Shown: positions 52,610 through 62,935, counted from the first letter of the stretch. The stretch: 64,000 nt of DNA from Glaciecola sp. KUL10 (GCF_003203515.1 NZ_BGNG01000010.1:59460-123459); one strand, 5' to 3'. Numbers and translations are program-made. The notes: generated by a model not told the origin, from the letters alone.

Positions 52610-55600
52610 ATGAAACTAAATCAATACATTGCGGTAAAAGCGATGGTGGCGTTGTTATGTTTGTTGTTTGTTGCGTCTGCGCAAGCTACTATCCCTGCTA
52701 CCCCAACCTCGTCACCAAGCGCAACTCATTATTACCCCAGTGTTGGGCAATTGTTTCGCATTGACTTTCCACGTGCCAGCAATACGATAGGGTATCGCGT
52801 GCATCGTAAACTGGGCAGTGGGGCGTGGAAGTTAGTCAAACACTCCCAAGAGAACTTCTACTACGATAAACAATCGACGCCGGGTGTTTATTATTATCGC
52901 TACACACGTTTTAATGTCAGCGGCACCTCCGGTGCAAGCCCTTCGGTAAAAGTCACGATTGGCAGCCTCTCTAATCCCACAAGGGCACCGTCTTCTTCAG
53001 TGGGCTCAGCATCTGAGGTGGCTCAAAACTTTAGGATAAGTTGGTCAGACGCTCAGAATGTCGGTAATTATGAGCTGGTAAGTCACGTGGATTCAACGTC
53101 AAGAGCTGCAACACGTTTATATTGGGGGCCTCGTAATAGTAAAAATTTGAATCACACGCATGTTGCCAATTACTACTACAAATACAAACAATGTAACCAA
53201 GCGGGATGTTCAGGTTACAGTCCACATAGACTTGTTTATGTCTATGGCTCACCCAATGGGGTTGCAAATCTGCGCGTCAGTGCTTCGAGCCTTGCGTTAG
53301 ATGAATCCACCACGTTAACGTGGAATAAGCCTTCTGGCATGGCTGGCGATAAAGGGTACTACCTGATTAAAGAACAGTCTCCCAGCGGTGCAACGACAAC
53401 AGTGGGTAACATTCGCAGCAATTTTAGCAATAACAAAAGCTTCAGTGTTTCGCCAAACAACGGCGCGGGTGACTACCAATATAGCGTATATGCGTGTAAC
53501 GACAGCGAGTCAGCTCACTCACGGTGTTCGTCTGCTCAATCCGTTTCGGTTGAAGTTGTGGGCTTGCCTCCTTCCTCGCCGCCGTCTACAGTGACGGCAA
53601 CCGTAGTGAATAACTCAGATATTAATGTTTCTTGGGAAAGTGTAAATAGCGCGACTTCATACGATATCGAGAACAGCGTTAATGGGGCTGCGTGGTCGGG
53701 TAATGAAAACGACCCTTCCACATCTAAAGTTTATTCTAATGTTCAGCCTGGTGATTATCACTTCCGCGTGAGAGCATGCAATGATAATGGGTGTAGTGAT
53801 AGTTGGAGAACATCTAATGCGGTAACATTAGAACCTTCTAATATAAAACCAACAATTGCAATAACCTCCCCAAACAATGCTCAAAGTTTCTCAAGCGATC
53901 AAGATGTGATCGTGCAGGTTCAAACTGAAGACCTTGATGGGATTGTTGAGCGAGTCGACTTTAAACTTCTTGAAAACGGAAGTTGGACAACTGTTCATTC
54001 GATGCCATACACTCATAATTTCGGCACTTTACCGGTTGGCACATATGCCGTTGAAGTACGTGCAAAAGACGATGATGGGTATTTTTCTGCAATTGCTGCG
54101 GTTAACTTTAGTGTAACTGAACAAATCATTCAATGGTCAAACACAACCGAAACTACAGTACCGGACGCTACAGTTGCTGCGCCCACACTTACCAATAGTG
54201 ACTTTTTTGGCGCGATCCCCGCAAACGCAAGTGTAAACGGTGGACAGGCGTCATATTCCATACCTATTCAAATTATCCCTGGGCGCGCTGCAATGCAGCC
54301 AAATATCTCATTAAATTACAATAATCGCAGTGGCAATGGCATTGCGGGAGTTGGCTTTGGTTTGAGTGCTGGAGGGGTAATTTCTCGATGCGCGCCAACT
54401 CTGGCGCAAGACGGTCAGCACAGTAATATACAGTATGATTTAGGTGTTGATAAGCTTTGTTTAGATGGGCAACGACTCGTATTGGCATCAGGTACATACG
54501 GCTACAATGGTGCAATCTATCGCAAAGAGTTAGATGATATGACAAGAGTCGAACAGTACGGGGATGATATAAATAGTACTGAGAGTTATTTCTTAGTCAA
54601 ATCACCTAACAATCGCATCCTAACATTCGGAATGTATGCGCAAGTGGTGCCAAGTAGTATGTCTTTACCGCTAACTTGGCAACTTGATAAAGTAGAAGAT
54701 TATTCGGGTAACTTTATTCGCTATTATTATGTGGATAGTGGCACAGACGAGGTTTTGCTCGATTATATCACGTACACAGGGTCTGAAGACGCTGATGGTA
54801 ATCGAGAAGTTTATTTTTCGTACGAAAATAAAACAGACATCCGAACCAGCTACCTTGCAGGAGGCGCAACACGTTCAAGCAAGCGCCTAAAGTCTATTTA
54901 CACACAATACAACAACAAAAAGGTTTCTGAATATACCTTAACTTATCAATACAGTGATGCGACTCAGCGGTCTTTACTTGCTTCTATTGAATTTTGTGGA
55001 TATGACGATGATGACAATATATGTCGACCAATTACTGAGTTTGAATGGTCAGATGATACCCCTGTGTTTGAATTAGAAAGGCTGCAAAGCAGTGATGACA
55101 ATGAACTTATTGAATTAGGTGAGGCGTCGACAATCACTGATATCACTTCTTTTGCCGCCTCGGGTGATATCAACGGAGATGGTGTGAGAGATTGGGGGGA
55201 GTATTTTGTGAATGCCGAAGGTGCAGAGAACGGCTCTAATAACTTCAACACCAATTCATGTGTACGCAGTTTGTTTACCTATAAGCCTGTGTGTGTCAAT
55301 GGTGATTTTAATCTCGATGGCAAGTCAGATGTGTGGAAGATACAAAGCGATACGCTGCGCATTGGTTACACAAATTACCCGAGCACTGACGTAAGCTGGC
55401 AAGATACCCTCATACCGATTGAAATCAATTCGTTACACGAAGATAAGCTTGTAAACATTGGCGACTATAACGCAGATGGTTGGCCTGATTTAGTCGTTGA
55501 AAATAAAGCGATTAATAGCGCTGGTGAAACACTCGCACACTCAGTTAGTTTGTATCTGCATTCAACAGACGAAAATAATCCCTACTCATCCGCGCAGGAA

Positions 55601-58600
55601 ATTTTAAATTGGGGGACTAACAGTGGTAACCTAAGTATTAGTTATCTTGGTGACATGGACGGCAATGGCCTACCCGATTTAGCCGTATCAAGTTCATCAT
55701 TGCATGCGCAGAACGTCCTCACGTCACTCCTTTTGACCAAGTTGGATCGCTCAGTTGTCGAGTTTAAATCAAAATCCCTTGATTTTGGCGGCAAGAAACT
55801 AACGGGATCATTTTCAATATTGTTTGATGCAAACGGCGACGGGTTAAATGATTGGATAGGGTGGATAGACTATAGTGACAAGAACAAGCAGCTACACTTA
55901 AAGATAAACAATGGCGATGGAAGCTTTGCTGATGAAGTAGCACTGGGGGAGGACTCTGTGCTCAGGACACGAAAAATCCCTGTTAATTTAAGCCGTGATA
56001 ATCCAACACCTCAAGGAGATGAAGACGGGGAAGAAGCCGAAGGATCCTATGTGGCGCCCGAACGCTTTGTTGTGGTGCCCATGTACAAAGATGCATTTAA
56101 AATTGCTGATATTAATGGTGACGGTAAAAGTGAGCTACTCATGCCAGCAAAGCGATTAGCGACCGGCTGTCACACATTTACTGAAATCCAATCAAATCAA
56201 CCAAAAATCACAGAGGCATGTGGGGATGATTTGTATGGCACCTACAATACTCATACTCAAACACTCAGTATGCCTTCTCACTGGGACAGCAGTATCTATC
56301 TATACAAAGCAATGTCAGTGACTGAGCAAAGTGATGGTGACGTCCAAGCAATTCAAACATCAACACCTATTATTGGTGCAGCGAACAATGCGTTTATCAT
56401 TGATGCCTTTGGTAAAGGCCTTCCCGATATGGTGTTTGCATATGGCTGCTTAACCAGCAATGATTGCCGAATCGAAGTACCAGTAGACTCCCCCATGGCT
56501 GGTTTGAGCCAGAATCAAGTGTATATTAGTAAAAATTATGGTGCCGCTGGCAAAAGCAAACCAAATGCGAACGAGTACCGTGCGATTGACCTGCTGACAC
56601 AAGCTGAAAATGGTGTGGGTCAGCTTTATCAATGGGATTATTTGCCATTAAGCTCTGGACAGATTGCCAATTACTATACAAGGTTAGGTGAAACTGTTGA
56701 TGATGAGCACTTTAATTTTGCATCAAGTATGTATGCGGTATCTGCATTTAGACAAAGCAATGGACGAAACGGCCTAAACGAGCTGCAATACCGTTATGAG
56801 GATGCAACCTTTAATATAAAGGGTCGAGGGTTTAGCGGTTTTTCAAGTATAACAGCCATTAATGTCAGCCAGGGGATTGAGACAACAACAGAGTTTGAAC
56901 TGGTGTTTCCAAAGACAGGCAGAGTGTCCGCGCAAACAACAAGAAGAACGTCTGACCAAATGCAGCTCAGTGCTACTGTCAATGAGTGGCTAGAAAACCC
57001 TAATTACACCTTCACCAACAGTAAACACGTTTATTTATATGAAAGTAAACAAACCACCTACGACATCAACGACGGTGAACAGATTAGTTCGATAACATCA
57101 ACAACCAATGATATCGATAAATTTGGAAACGTAAAAGGTGCTATCAGTGTGGTTAACGATGCCTTTGCTGAATATCAAACCCAACATATAGCAGAATATG
57201 ATGCGGATACGGATTGGCCTCATAAAAAATTATCCAGCACGGTTACAAAAGGCGTTGAGTACGAAGCAGAACAAACCGCTAAAAAATATTCAGACACATC
57301 ACTTACCCAGTCAATGACTACCAATTATGCTCAATGGGATGAAACAAAGCGACTACCCGAGACGGTCACGGTCGCCACAGGACTGACTGCAAAAACCGAA
57401 GAGGAGTGCAACGAACTACAACATATTAGTCAATGTCTCAGTACCGTTACTGCGTTTAACGATTATGGCTTGCCCACAACTGTCACTGTAACTGGTAGTA
57501 TGATGAGCGGTTCATCAGATAGTATTGCGCTACAACAGCGAAGCACTATCACTACCTACTCAAATGACGGTGCCATGCAAGCTGACGACGGTTATTTTCC
57601 CTATACCGTCACTCAAGTTGAAGCCACCGAAAATTTAGTCAGCACACTGCTGACGCGCCCTCAAACAGGTCAAGTGTATAGTGTGACTGATGCTGCCAAT
57701 GTCGTGACGCTCACCCAATTTGATAAGTTAAATCGCCCTATACAAGTCGATATTACGGGTTACCCTTCTCAATATATTCGCTATCAGGCACCCGATGGTT
57801 ATGCGCCTGCATATGCAATCATGATGGAAGCGCGTTTTCAGGCCGGCCAAGCTAACAGTGCCGTTTACAAGGATTTATTGGGTCGCACCTTGCGCACAAG
57901 GGTGTCTCAGTTTGAGGGGCAAGATACTCATGCATTTAGTGATACTCGTTTTGATGCGGTAGGGCGCATCACACACCAATCCAATGTGTATCAAACCTCG
58001 CCAGCATTTACCACTTATCATGACTTTGACGTGCTTAATCGCCCCAATAGCAAAAAGTCACCTGCTGCCGATAACCCCAATACTCATGTGGAGACAACCT
58101 ATACTTATAATGGCTTAACGACTGATATTGAAGTTGAAGTTGAAGGTGAAGGTGAAGGTGAAGGTGATACACGTACGCTAAGCATGAGTCGCGACTATAA
58201 TGCACTTGGACAGCTAATGAGCACGACTGACGCCAAAGATGGGGTCACGCAATATGCCTACGACGGTGCAGGCAACCCTGTTACAATTAAAGACGCCGCT
58301 GGCAACAGCATTCACACGAGTTACGATAGTTTTGGGCGTAAATTATGGGTGCGCGACCCTAACCAAGGTCACACTCAGTTTACGTATAATGACTTTGGCG
58401 AGCTTGAAAAAGAAGTCGATGCAAACGCGGATGTGATTAGATACGACTACGATATGATAGGGCGTCTGACTAGCCGCCTAGCGCCTCAAGCAAATGCAAG
58501 TTTTGGCTACAATGCACGTGGGTTAATGGATGAAGAGACGGCGCCAAATTTCAAAAAAGAATTTGTGTATGATGCCAGTGCCCGAGTAGAGCAAGTCACC

Positions 58601-60715
58601 ACTACCATAGATAATGCTTCAAGCATAGATAATGCTTCAAGCTATGTGATGAAAACTCAGTACGATAGTCATTATGGTCGTCCAAAAGCCTACGTTTATC
58701 CCAATGGGTTAACCGTTGCGCTGCAATATACAGACACAGGTTATCTCAGTCATGAAGAAAACGCCGCTACCGGTTATGTGTATCGAGAAGTCACCGCCCA
58801 AGATAGCTGGGGCAACATTACCCAAGCCAATCTAGGTAACGACACCTTAACGGGGACATACCAATATCACGCCCATACTGGTCAAATGCACACAAGCGTG
58901 GTTGACAAGGAAGGCGCTGTCTTGCACTCGTTAGAATATACGCAGTATGACAGCTTTGGTAACATCAAAGAGCAAGTCAATCACGTGCAAGACTTCACAG
59001 CCACTGAAACCTTTGAGTATGATGATTTGTTCAGGCTGCTAAGCAGCACTGTGAATGCAGGTGATACCTCGGTTGGGATTAATTATGCCTATGATGCGGT
59101 GGGTAATTTAACCAAAAAAACTGATTATTCGAGCAACAGTGATTCAGCCTATCAATATCATGCCAACTCAAACAAGCTAAGCAGTGTTACCTTAAAGACA
59201 GGTGGCATCGACAGTTTTACTTACGATGGCAAAGGTAATTTGACGCACCGCAATGACGTGCTTGAAAGTGTGTATAACGTGTTTAACAAGCCAACACGCA
59301 TCACCAAAAACGGCGCCGATATCAGCTTATATTACGGCGCAGATTTAGCCCGCTATAAGCAAGTCCGTGTGGTCGATGGCAAGACAATTACCACCCATTA
59401 CATTGACAAAATGTTTGAGGTAGAAACCACACAAAATAAGCGCAGTGAAAAAACCTACATCAGTGATGTCGCCATTATTAATCAAACAAGCGTTGATGAG
59501 GTCATCAGTGATATCACGATTCGCTACGCGCATCGCGACCGCTTGGGCAGTGCAACTACGTTTACTGACCACAATGGTGCGGTGACGGCATATCGAGGAT
59601 ATGACCCCTTTGGTAAACCAAGAGGCAGTGATTGGCGTCCTTTAAAGGTCTCTGAACTAGCAGATGAAACCACCCGCCGCGGATTTACAGGGCACGAGCA
59701 TTTGGATGAAGCGCAGTTGATTCATATGAACGGGCGGGTGTATGATTATAACGCTGGGCGGTTTTTGAGTGTAGACCCAATTATCCAAGCACCGAGCAAC
59801 AGCCAATCGCTTAACCCTTATTCGTATGTGATGAACAACCCACTATGGGGCACAGACCCTTCAGGGTATTGTAGTTCAGGTCGAATAGGCGCAGCGAAAG
59901 GTTCGGTTTGTGGCGGTGGAGCTGGGTCTGCGGCAGCGTCGTTGTCAAAAGTGAAAACGACCGATAAGCTTGAGAGGGTTGAGATAAATCAATCTACTGG
60001 AACAGCAACTGCCACTACTCAAAATGGTGGCACGCTATCAGTATCGAATTTATCGACAATGCAAACCTCAGCGCTGATGGATATTGGTGGGCAGGCTGAT
60101 GTAGCTGCGGCGAACGATATTTCGAGTACCGATCAAAGTCAGAATGATACATCCATAACTCCTGTTGCAGGCTCTTTGTTTGGCGTCACTCAGGCTGGCG
60201 CAACCGTAGCCGCTGGTGAAGGCGCTGTTGCCACAGGTTTTGGTGAGTGGTTGGCCGCTGGAATAAGGCACCTGATGGGAGGAGTTGCAGTTGCTGCAGC
60301 CCTGACCATTCCCAGTGATACTCCTATAGATGAAGATAATCAGTATCTTTATGTTACGTATACACGAGTTAACCCCAAAACAGGCCAAGTTTATGCGGGG
60401 CGAACTGGGGGGTATGGAACACCAGAAGAGTTAGTTCATCGACGCTCGTTGGGACAACCTCATTTAACAGCAGAAGGATTTAGACCTCCTTCCGTAGACC
60501 AGTGGTCAACCGTGAGGGCTGCTATTCGTGGTCGAGAACAGCAACTTATAGATTTCTATGGCGGGGCAAGAAGTGTAGGAGGAACTGCACGAAACTTAAT
60601 TAATGGAGTTGCAGACTTCAATCCAAATCGGCCGTTTTACATGAACGCGGCAAGAGTAGCATTTGGTAACTTGCCAGACAATTCACCTGATAGATTAAGA
60701 CTAGATTGGAAGTAA
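52610..60715 (+). CDS. Secreted SpvB/RHS polymorphic toxin with GIY-YIG-like C-terminal domain
   Basis: A 2701-residue protein. Order: Sec signal (1-26); about four fibronectin-III-like domains (30-410); an Ig-like domain (SPNNAQSF, about 420-505); SpvB domain from about 540 (SYSIPIQIIPGRAAMQPNIS); FG-GAP repeats (850-1180; DINGDGVRDW, DFNLDGKSD, DYNADGWPD and others); YD/RHS repeats (1660-2290); RHS core (2290-2425; GRVYDYNAGRFLSVDP, NNPLWGTDPSGY); a linker; and a variable tip (2575-2701). The tip has YVTYTR, GQVYAGRTGGYG, HRR and RGREQQLID, which resembles a GIY-YIG nuclease. Export is by Sec, not a PAAR/T6SS route. An immunity-like gene follows at three bases. Confidence 0.85.
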   Translation: MKLNQYIAVKAMVALLCLLFVASAQATIPATPTSSPSATHYYPSVGQLFRIDFPRASNTIGYRVHRKLGSGAWKLVKHSQENFYYDKQSTPGVYYYRYTRFNVSGTSGASPSVKVTIGSLSNPTRAPSSSVGSASEVAQNFRISWSDAQNVGNYELVSHVDSTSRAATRLYWGPRNSKNLNHTHVANYYYKYKQCNQAGCSGYSPHRLVYVYGSPNGVANLRVSASSLALDESTTLTWNKPSGMAGDKGYYLIKEQSPSGATTTVGNIRSNFSNNKSFSVSPNNGAGDYQYSVYACNDSESAHSRCSSAQSVSVEVVGLPPSSPPSTVTATVVNNSDINVSWESVNSATSYDIENSVNGAAWSGNENDPSTSKVYSNVQPGDYHFRVRACNDNGCSDSWRTSNAVTLEPSNIKPTIAITSPNNAQSFSSDQDVIVQVQTEDLDGIVERVDFKLLENGSWTTVHSMPYTHNFGTLPVGTYAVEVRAKDDDGYFSAIAAVNFSVTEQIIQWSNTTETTVPDATVAAPTLTNSDFFGAIPANASVNGGQASYSIPIQIIPGRAAMQPNISLNYNNRSGNGIAGVGFGLSAGGVISRCAPTLAQDGQHSNIQYDLGVDKLCLDGQRLVLASGTYGYNGAIYRKELDDMTRVEQYGDDINSTESYFLVKSPNNRILTFGMYAQVVPSSMSLPLTWQLDKVEDYSGNFIRYYYVDSGTDEVLLDYITYTGSEDADGNREVYFSYENKTDIRTSYLAGGATRSSKRLKSIYTQYNNKKVSEYTLTYQYSDATQRSLLASIEFCGYDDDDNICRPITEFEWSDDTPVFELERLQSSDDNELIELGEASTITDITSFAASGDINGDGVRDWGEYFVNAEGAENGSNNFNTNSCVRSLFTYKPVCVNGDFNLDGKSDVWKIQSDTLRIGYTNYPSTDVSWQDTLIPIEINSLHEDKLVNIGDYNADGWPDLVVENKAINSAGETLAHSVSLYLHSTDENNPYSSAQEILNWGTNSGNLSISYLGDMDGNGLPDLAVSSSSLHAQNVLTSLLLTKLDRSVVEFKSKSLDFGGKKLTGSFSILFDANGDGLNDWIGWIDYSDKNKQLHLKINNGDGSFADEVALGEDSVLRTRKIPVNLSRDNPTPQGDEDGEEAEGSYVAPERFVVVPMYKDAFKIADINGDGKSELLMPAKRLATGCHTFTEIQSNQPKITEACGDDLYGTYNTHTQTLSMPSHWDSSIYLYKAMSVTEQSDGDVQAIQTSTPIIGAANNAFIIDAFGKGLPDMVFAYGCLTSNDCRIEVPVDSPMAGLSQNQVYISKNYGAAGKSKPNANEYRAIDLLTQAENGVGQLYQWDYLPLSSGQIANYYTRLGETVDDEHFNFASSMYAVSAFRQSNGRNGLNELQYRYEDATFNIKGRGFSGFSSITAINVSQGIETTTEFELVFPKTGRVSAQTTRRTSDQMQLSATVNEWLENPNYTFTNSKHVYLYESKQTTYDINDGEQISSITSTTNDIDKFGNVKGAISVVNDAFAEYQTQHIAEYDADTDWPHKKLSSTVTKGVEYEAEQTAKKYSDTSLTQSMTTNYAQWDETKRLPETVTVATGLTAKTEEECNELQHISQCLSTVTAFNDYGLPTTVTVTGSMMSGSSDSIALQQRSTITTYSNDGAMQADDGYFPYTVTQVEATENLVSTLLTRPQTGQVYSVTDAANVVTLTQFDKLNRPIQVDITGYPSQYIRYQAPDGYAPAYAIMMEARFQAGQANSAVYKDLLGRTLRTRVSQFEGQDTHAFSDTRFDAVGRITHQSNVYQTSPAFTTYHDFDVLNRPNSKKSPAADNPNTHVETTYTYNGLTTDIEVEVEGEGEGEGDTRTLSMSRDYNALGQLMSTTDAKDGVTQYAYDGAGNPVTIKDAAGNSIHTSYDSFGRKLWVRDPNQGHTQFTYNDFGELEKEVDANADVIRYDYDMIGRLTSRLAPQANASFGYNARGLMDEETAPNFKKEFVYDASARVEQVTTTIDNASSIDNASSYVMKTQYDSHYGRPKAYVYPNGLTVALQYTDTGYLSHEENAATGYVYREVTAQDSWGNITQANLGNDTLTGTYQYHAHTGQMHTSVVDKEGAVLHSLEYTQYDSFGNIKEQVNHVQDFTATETFEYDDLFRLLSSTVNAGDTSVGINYAYDAVGNLTKKTDYSSNSDSAYQYHANSNKLSSVTLKTGGIDSFTYDGKGNLTHRNDVLESVYNVFNKPTRITKNGADISLYYGADLARYKQVRVVDGKTITTHYIDKMFEVETTQNKRSEKTYISDVAIINQTSVDEVISDITIRYAHRDRLGSATTFTDHNGAVTAYRGYDPFGKPRGSDWRPLKVSELADETTRRGFTGHEHLDEAQLIHMNGRVYDYNAGRFLSVDPIIQAPSNSQSLNPYSYVMNNPLWGTDPSGYCSSGRIGAAKGSVCGGGAGSAAASLSKVKTTDKLERVEINQSTGTATATTQNGGTLSVSNLSTMQTSALMDIGGQADVAAANDISSTDQSQNDTSITPVAGSLFGVTQAGATVAAGEGAVATGFGEWLAAGIRHLMGGVAVAAALTIPSDTPIDEDNQYLYVTYTRVNPKTGQVYAGRTGGYGTPEELVHRRSLGQPHLTAEGFRPPSVDQWSTVRAAIRGREQQLIDFYGGARSVGGTARNLINGVADFNPNRPFYMNAARVAFGNLPDNSPDRLRLDWK
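58137..58167 (+). repeat. GAAGTT/GAAGGT hexamer repeat inside the RHS gene
   Basis: About five in-frame 6-bp units encode alternating Glu-Val then Glu-Gly pairs. Unit changes keep the frame, so length can vary without breaking the gene. Confidence 0.75.
58606..58641 (+). repeat. 18-bp perfect tandem duplication in the RHS gene
   Basis: CATAGATAATGCTTCAAG occurs twice back to back, encoding IDNASS twice. It looks recent because the copies are identical. Confidence 0.9.
59720..59769 (+). repeat. RHS-core direct repeat, copy 1
   Basis: Fifty bases encoding IHMNGRVYDYNAGRFLS in the RHS core. They recur at 63192-63241 with one substitution, marking the junction of the displaced RHS tip. Confidence 0.9.
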
Positions 60716-60718
60716 GCT

Positions 60719-61192
60719 ATGGCAAAGAGAAAACGAACTCCACAATTCAATAGCGGCAACGTGTACGCGATACCTTTAAACGATGGTTTCGCTTTTTGTG
60801 TGGCGTGTGTGGGTAATGAGTTCACATTTTTTGACCACATAGCAGGTGACTCATCAATGCCAGATTCGTTGTTAGAGTTGCCTGTGGCATTCAGAGTTCT
60901 TGTAGGAAAAGGAGAACCCCAAGAGGGAGAATGGATTCTTTTAGGCAATATAAAGTTAAGTGAAAATATGCTTTTTAAAAGCAATTTCTTACACAGGCCA
61001 GTTGGTGCAACCGATTACTTTATATACTTTGATGGTAAATCCACCCTAGCATTAGAAGATGAGGTAAAGGGATTAGAGTTATTTACCGTTTGGTACTCTG
61101 AAGATATTGTCAGGCGGTTAGAAGAGCATTTTTCAGGAGAGAGTTGCAGCACAACCACTGCAATTAAAAAACAACTAAACATACCATTCTAG
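60719..61192 (+). CDS. Imm26-like immunity protein
   Basis: A 157-residue cytosolic protein starting three bases after the RHS gene stop. The N-terminus GNVYAIPLNDGFAFCVAC, then FTFFDHIAG, LLELPVAFRVLVG and GEWILLGNIKL follow the pattern of immunity protein 26. Position and family both say that it protects the producer from the toxin tip of the preceding gene. Confidence 0.7.
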   Translation: MAKRKRTPQFNSGNVYAIPLNDGFAFCVACVGNEFTFFDHIAGDSSMPDSLLELPVAFRVLVGKGEPQEGEWILLGNIKLSENMLFKSNFLHRPVGATDYFIYFDGKSTLALEDEVKGLELFTVWYSEDIVRRLEEHFSGESCSTTTAIKKQLNIPF

Positions 61193-61293
61193 TAGAACAA
61201 GACGAAATATCCTCAATAGAAGTTCTGAAGGAAGAGCGATGTTGTACAACAACTCCCTTAATAATATGAAAAACATAAATTAAGGGGGCAGTA

Positions 61294-61745
61294 ATGAAAC
61301 GTGTAGGTTATTTTGCTCTATCTATTATATTTTTACTGGTTGGGGTTTCGCTCTTTCATGGTATTTCAGCCAGTTCAGAGGCAGAAAAAATGAACGATTA
61401 TGTTAACCCTCAAGTTAATGTTAGCTATCTTATCCCCGATGCAGATGGGATTGCTATTGAAGAAATTGTGTCTGAGTTCTTATCGCATAAAGGGTTTATT
61501 CCTTCGTCCCGTGTTTCAGGCGGTGAGCACGGTAAAAGTGGGCTGCAAAAGGCATGATCAAAACTTTATGGAAGAATGAAGATAAATATATTGATCTCAG
61601 TAATTTGTTAAATACAGATTGCTTTAATTTGAGGATTCATACTGAATCTGAGAATGAAAGCAAAGACATAGAAACTGAGTTAATTGCCAAAGTATCTCAA
61701 AGTTATCCTGACTATATTAAGTATGACACCTTGCAGTGTCGTTAA
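61294..61745 (+). pseudogene. Small exported protein gene split by a frameshift
   Basis: The first frame (61294-61557) encodes a hydrophobic N-terminus (about 5-25) and ends after HGKSGLQKA. A second frame (up to 61745) would read KKWAAKG then MIKTLWKNEDKYID if one A were added to the AAAA run at 61534-61537. The two halves together give a plausible protein of about 150 residues. The ATGA at 61554 could also let the second half be made alone (63 aa). Family unknown; position suggests an orphan immunity or accessory gene. Ribosome site AAGGGGG precedes the start. Confidence 0.6.
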
Positions 61746-61756
61746 CTTAGGAAACC

Positions 61757-61785
61757 AAAGCCCACTCTCGTGGGCTTTGTTGTTT
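61757..61785 (+). terminator. Rho-independent terminator
   Basis: AAAGCCCAC and GTGGGCTTT pair around TCTC and are followed by GTTGTTT. It ends the toxin/immunity transcript and lies between the converging TraI remnant and the split gene. Confidence 0.8.
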
Positions 61786-61791
61786 ATGGGG

Positions 61792-62935
61792 CTAGGCAGC
61801 CAGCTCATTGTCATTGGTGATCTGCTGCGTGGCTTCCTGTTGTGCCTCTTGCTCGGCAATGTATTCACAGGCCATGGCCTTGTGTTTATTAATGCTCATG
61901 CAGCGGGCTAGCGTTTTCAGGCGTGTTTCTGTGTCGGGCGTTTGGCCTTTGTCGGCCTGACCGCTTTGGGCATCCAGCTCTTGGCCATTGACGAACCAGT
62001 GGCACTTGTCCTTGTGACGACTTCCGGCCACATAGCTTGCGGCTCTGTCCATGGCGGTGGTATACAACACAAAGGTGTCGCCATCGACAGTTGCCCCTTG
62101 GCTTGAGTACACCGTACAGGCATAGGCTTGCACCAGTTGCAGTCTGCCTTGCTCGTCCGAGTAATCCGATTGATAAAAGCTGACGGTGCGCCCTGAGTCG
62201 AGCTTGACGGTAAAGCGAATATCATCCCCTTGTTGCAGCACTTGAGTAATGGTGCCTTGCTCGCCGTTGGTGAAATCTTTTTGTAATCGTTTTTGGTAAA
62301 GCGAACCCGCTCACCTTTTGAGAACGCAAAGTACAGGCTTTGGTTGGACACCACGCATTCGGTCAGAATGTTTTCTGTGCCGAGTTTACCTTGCTCCTGA
62401 TAGACGGTGCGCACCAAGTCGTTGAGGGGTTTTACGTCTTTCCAGCGCTGCGCCATTATCATGGTTTGCTTGTCGGGGTTGGCCTCAGTGTAGGCCTGCC
62501 AGTGCTTGACTAATTGCTCACGTGCGCTTTGGCTGTCTTGCTCGATGTGCAGCAAGTCTTTGCCAGCAAAGGTATCCAGTGCGGCTTTGGCATTGCCTGA
62601 GCGCAGGTCATTGACCGCAGTACGTGCCCACGCTTCACGTTGTCTGCGAATGGTATTAATTCGCGCACAGCCTTGGCGCTGAGAAAGATAGCGCAAGCTG
62701 CCGCCATGGGTGATGGCGTCCATTTGCTGTTGCTCGCCTACTAATACCAGTTTGGCTCCAGCGCTGTGTGCGGCCTGCATTAACTGCAGTAAGTCAGGCG
62801 TTGCAAGCTGTCCCGCTTCATCGAGCAATATCACTGTATCTTTGAATTTGGCTTGGCTGTTGCCTTTGCCAAGCTCGTTTAACAGGCTCGCTAGTGTGGT
62901 ACTTTCAATCCCTAATAAAGGGGTCAGTGTTATTT
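61792..62935 (-). pseudogene. TraI/MobF-type conjugative helicase fragment, truncated and frameshifted
   Basis: On the minus strand the frame enters near 62935 (TLTPLLGIEST) without the Walker A part, then has Walker B VILLDEAGQ, LVLVGEQQQMDAITHGGSL and the helicase middle to FTKNDYKK. A missing A in the run at about 62278-62282 shifts the frame; the other frame continues KDFTNGEQG ... VYSSQGATVDGD to a stop at 61792. The relaxase and the N-terminal ATPase part are absent. GC looks higher than in neighbours, in line with plasmid or ICE origin. It lies opposite to the RHS genes. Confidence 0.8.
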
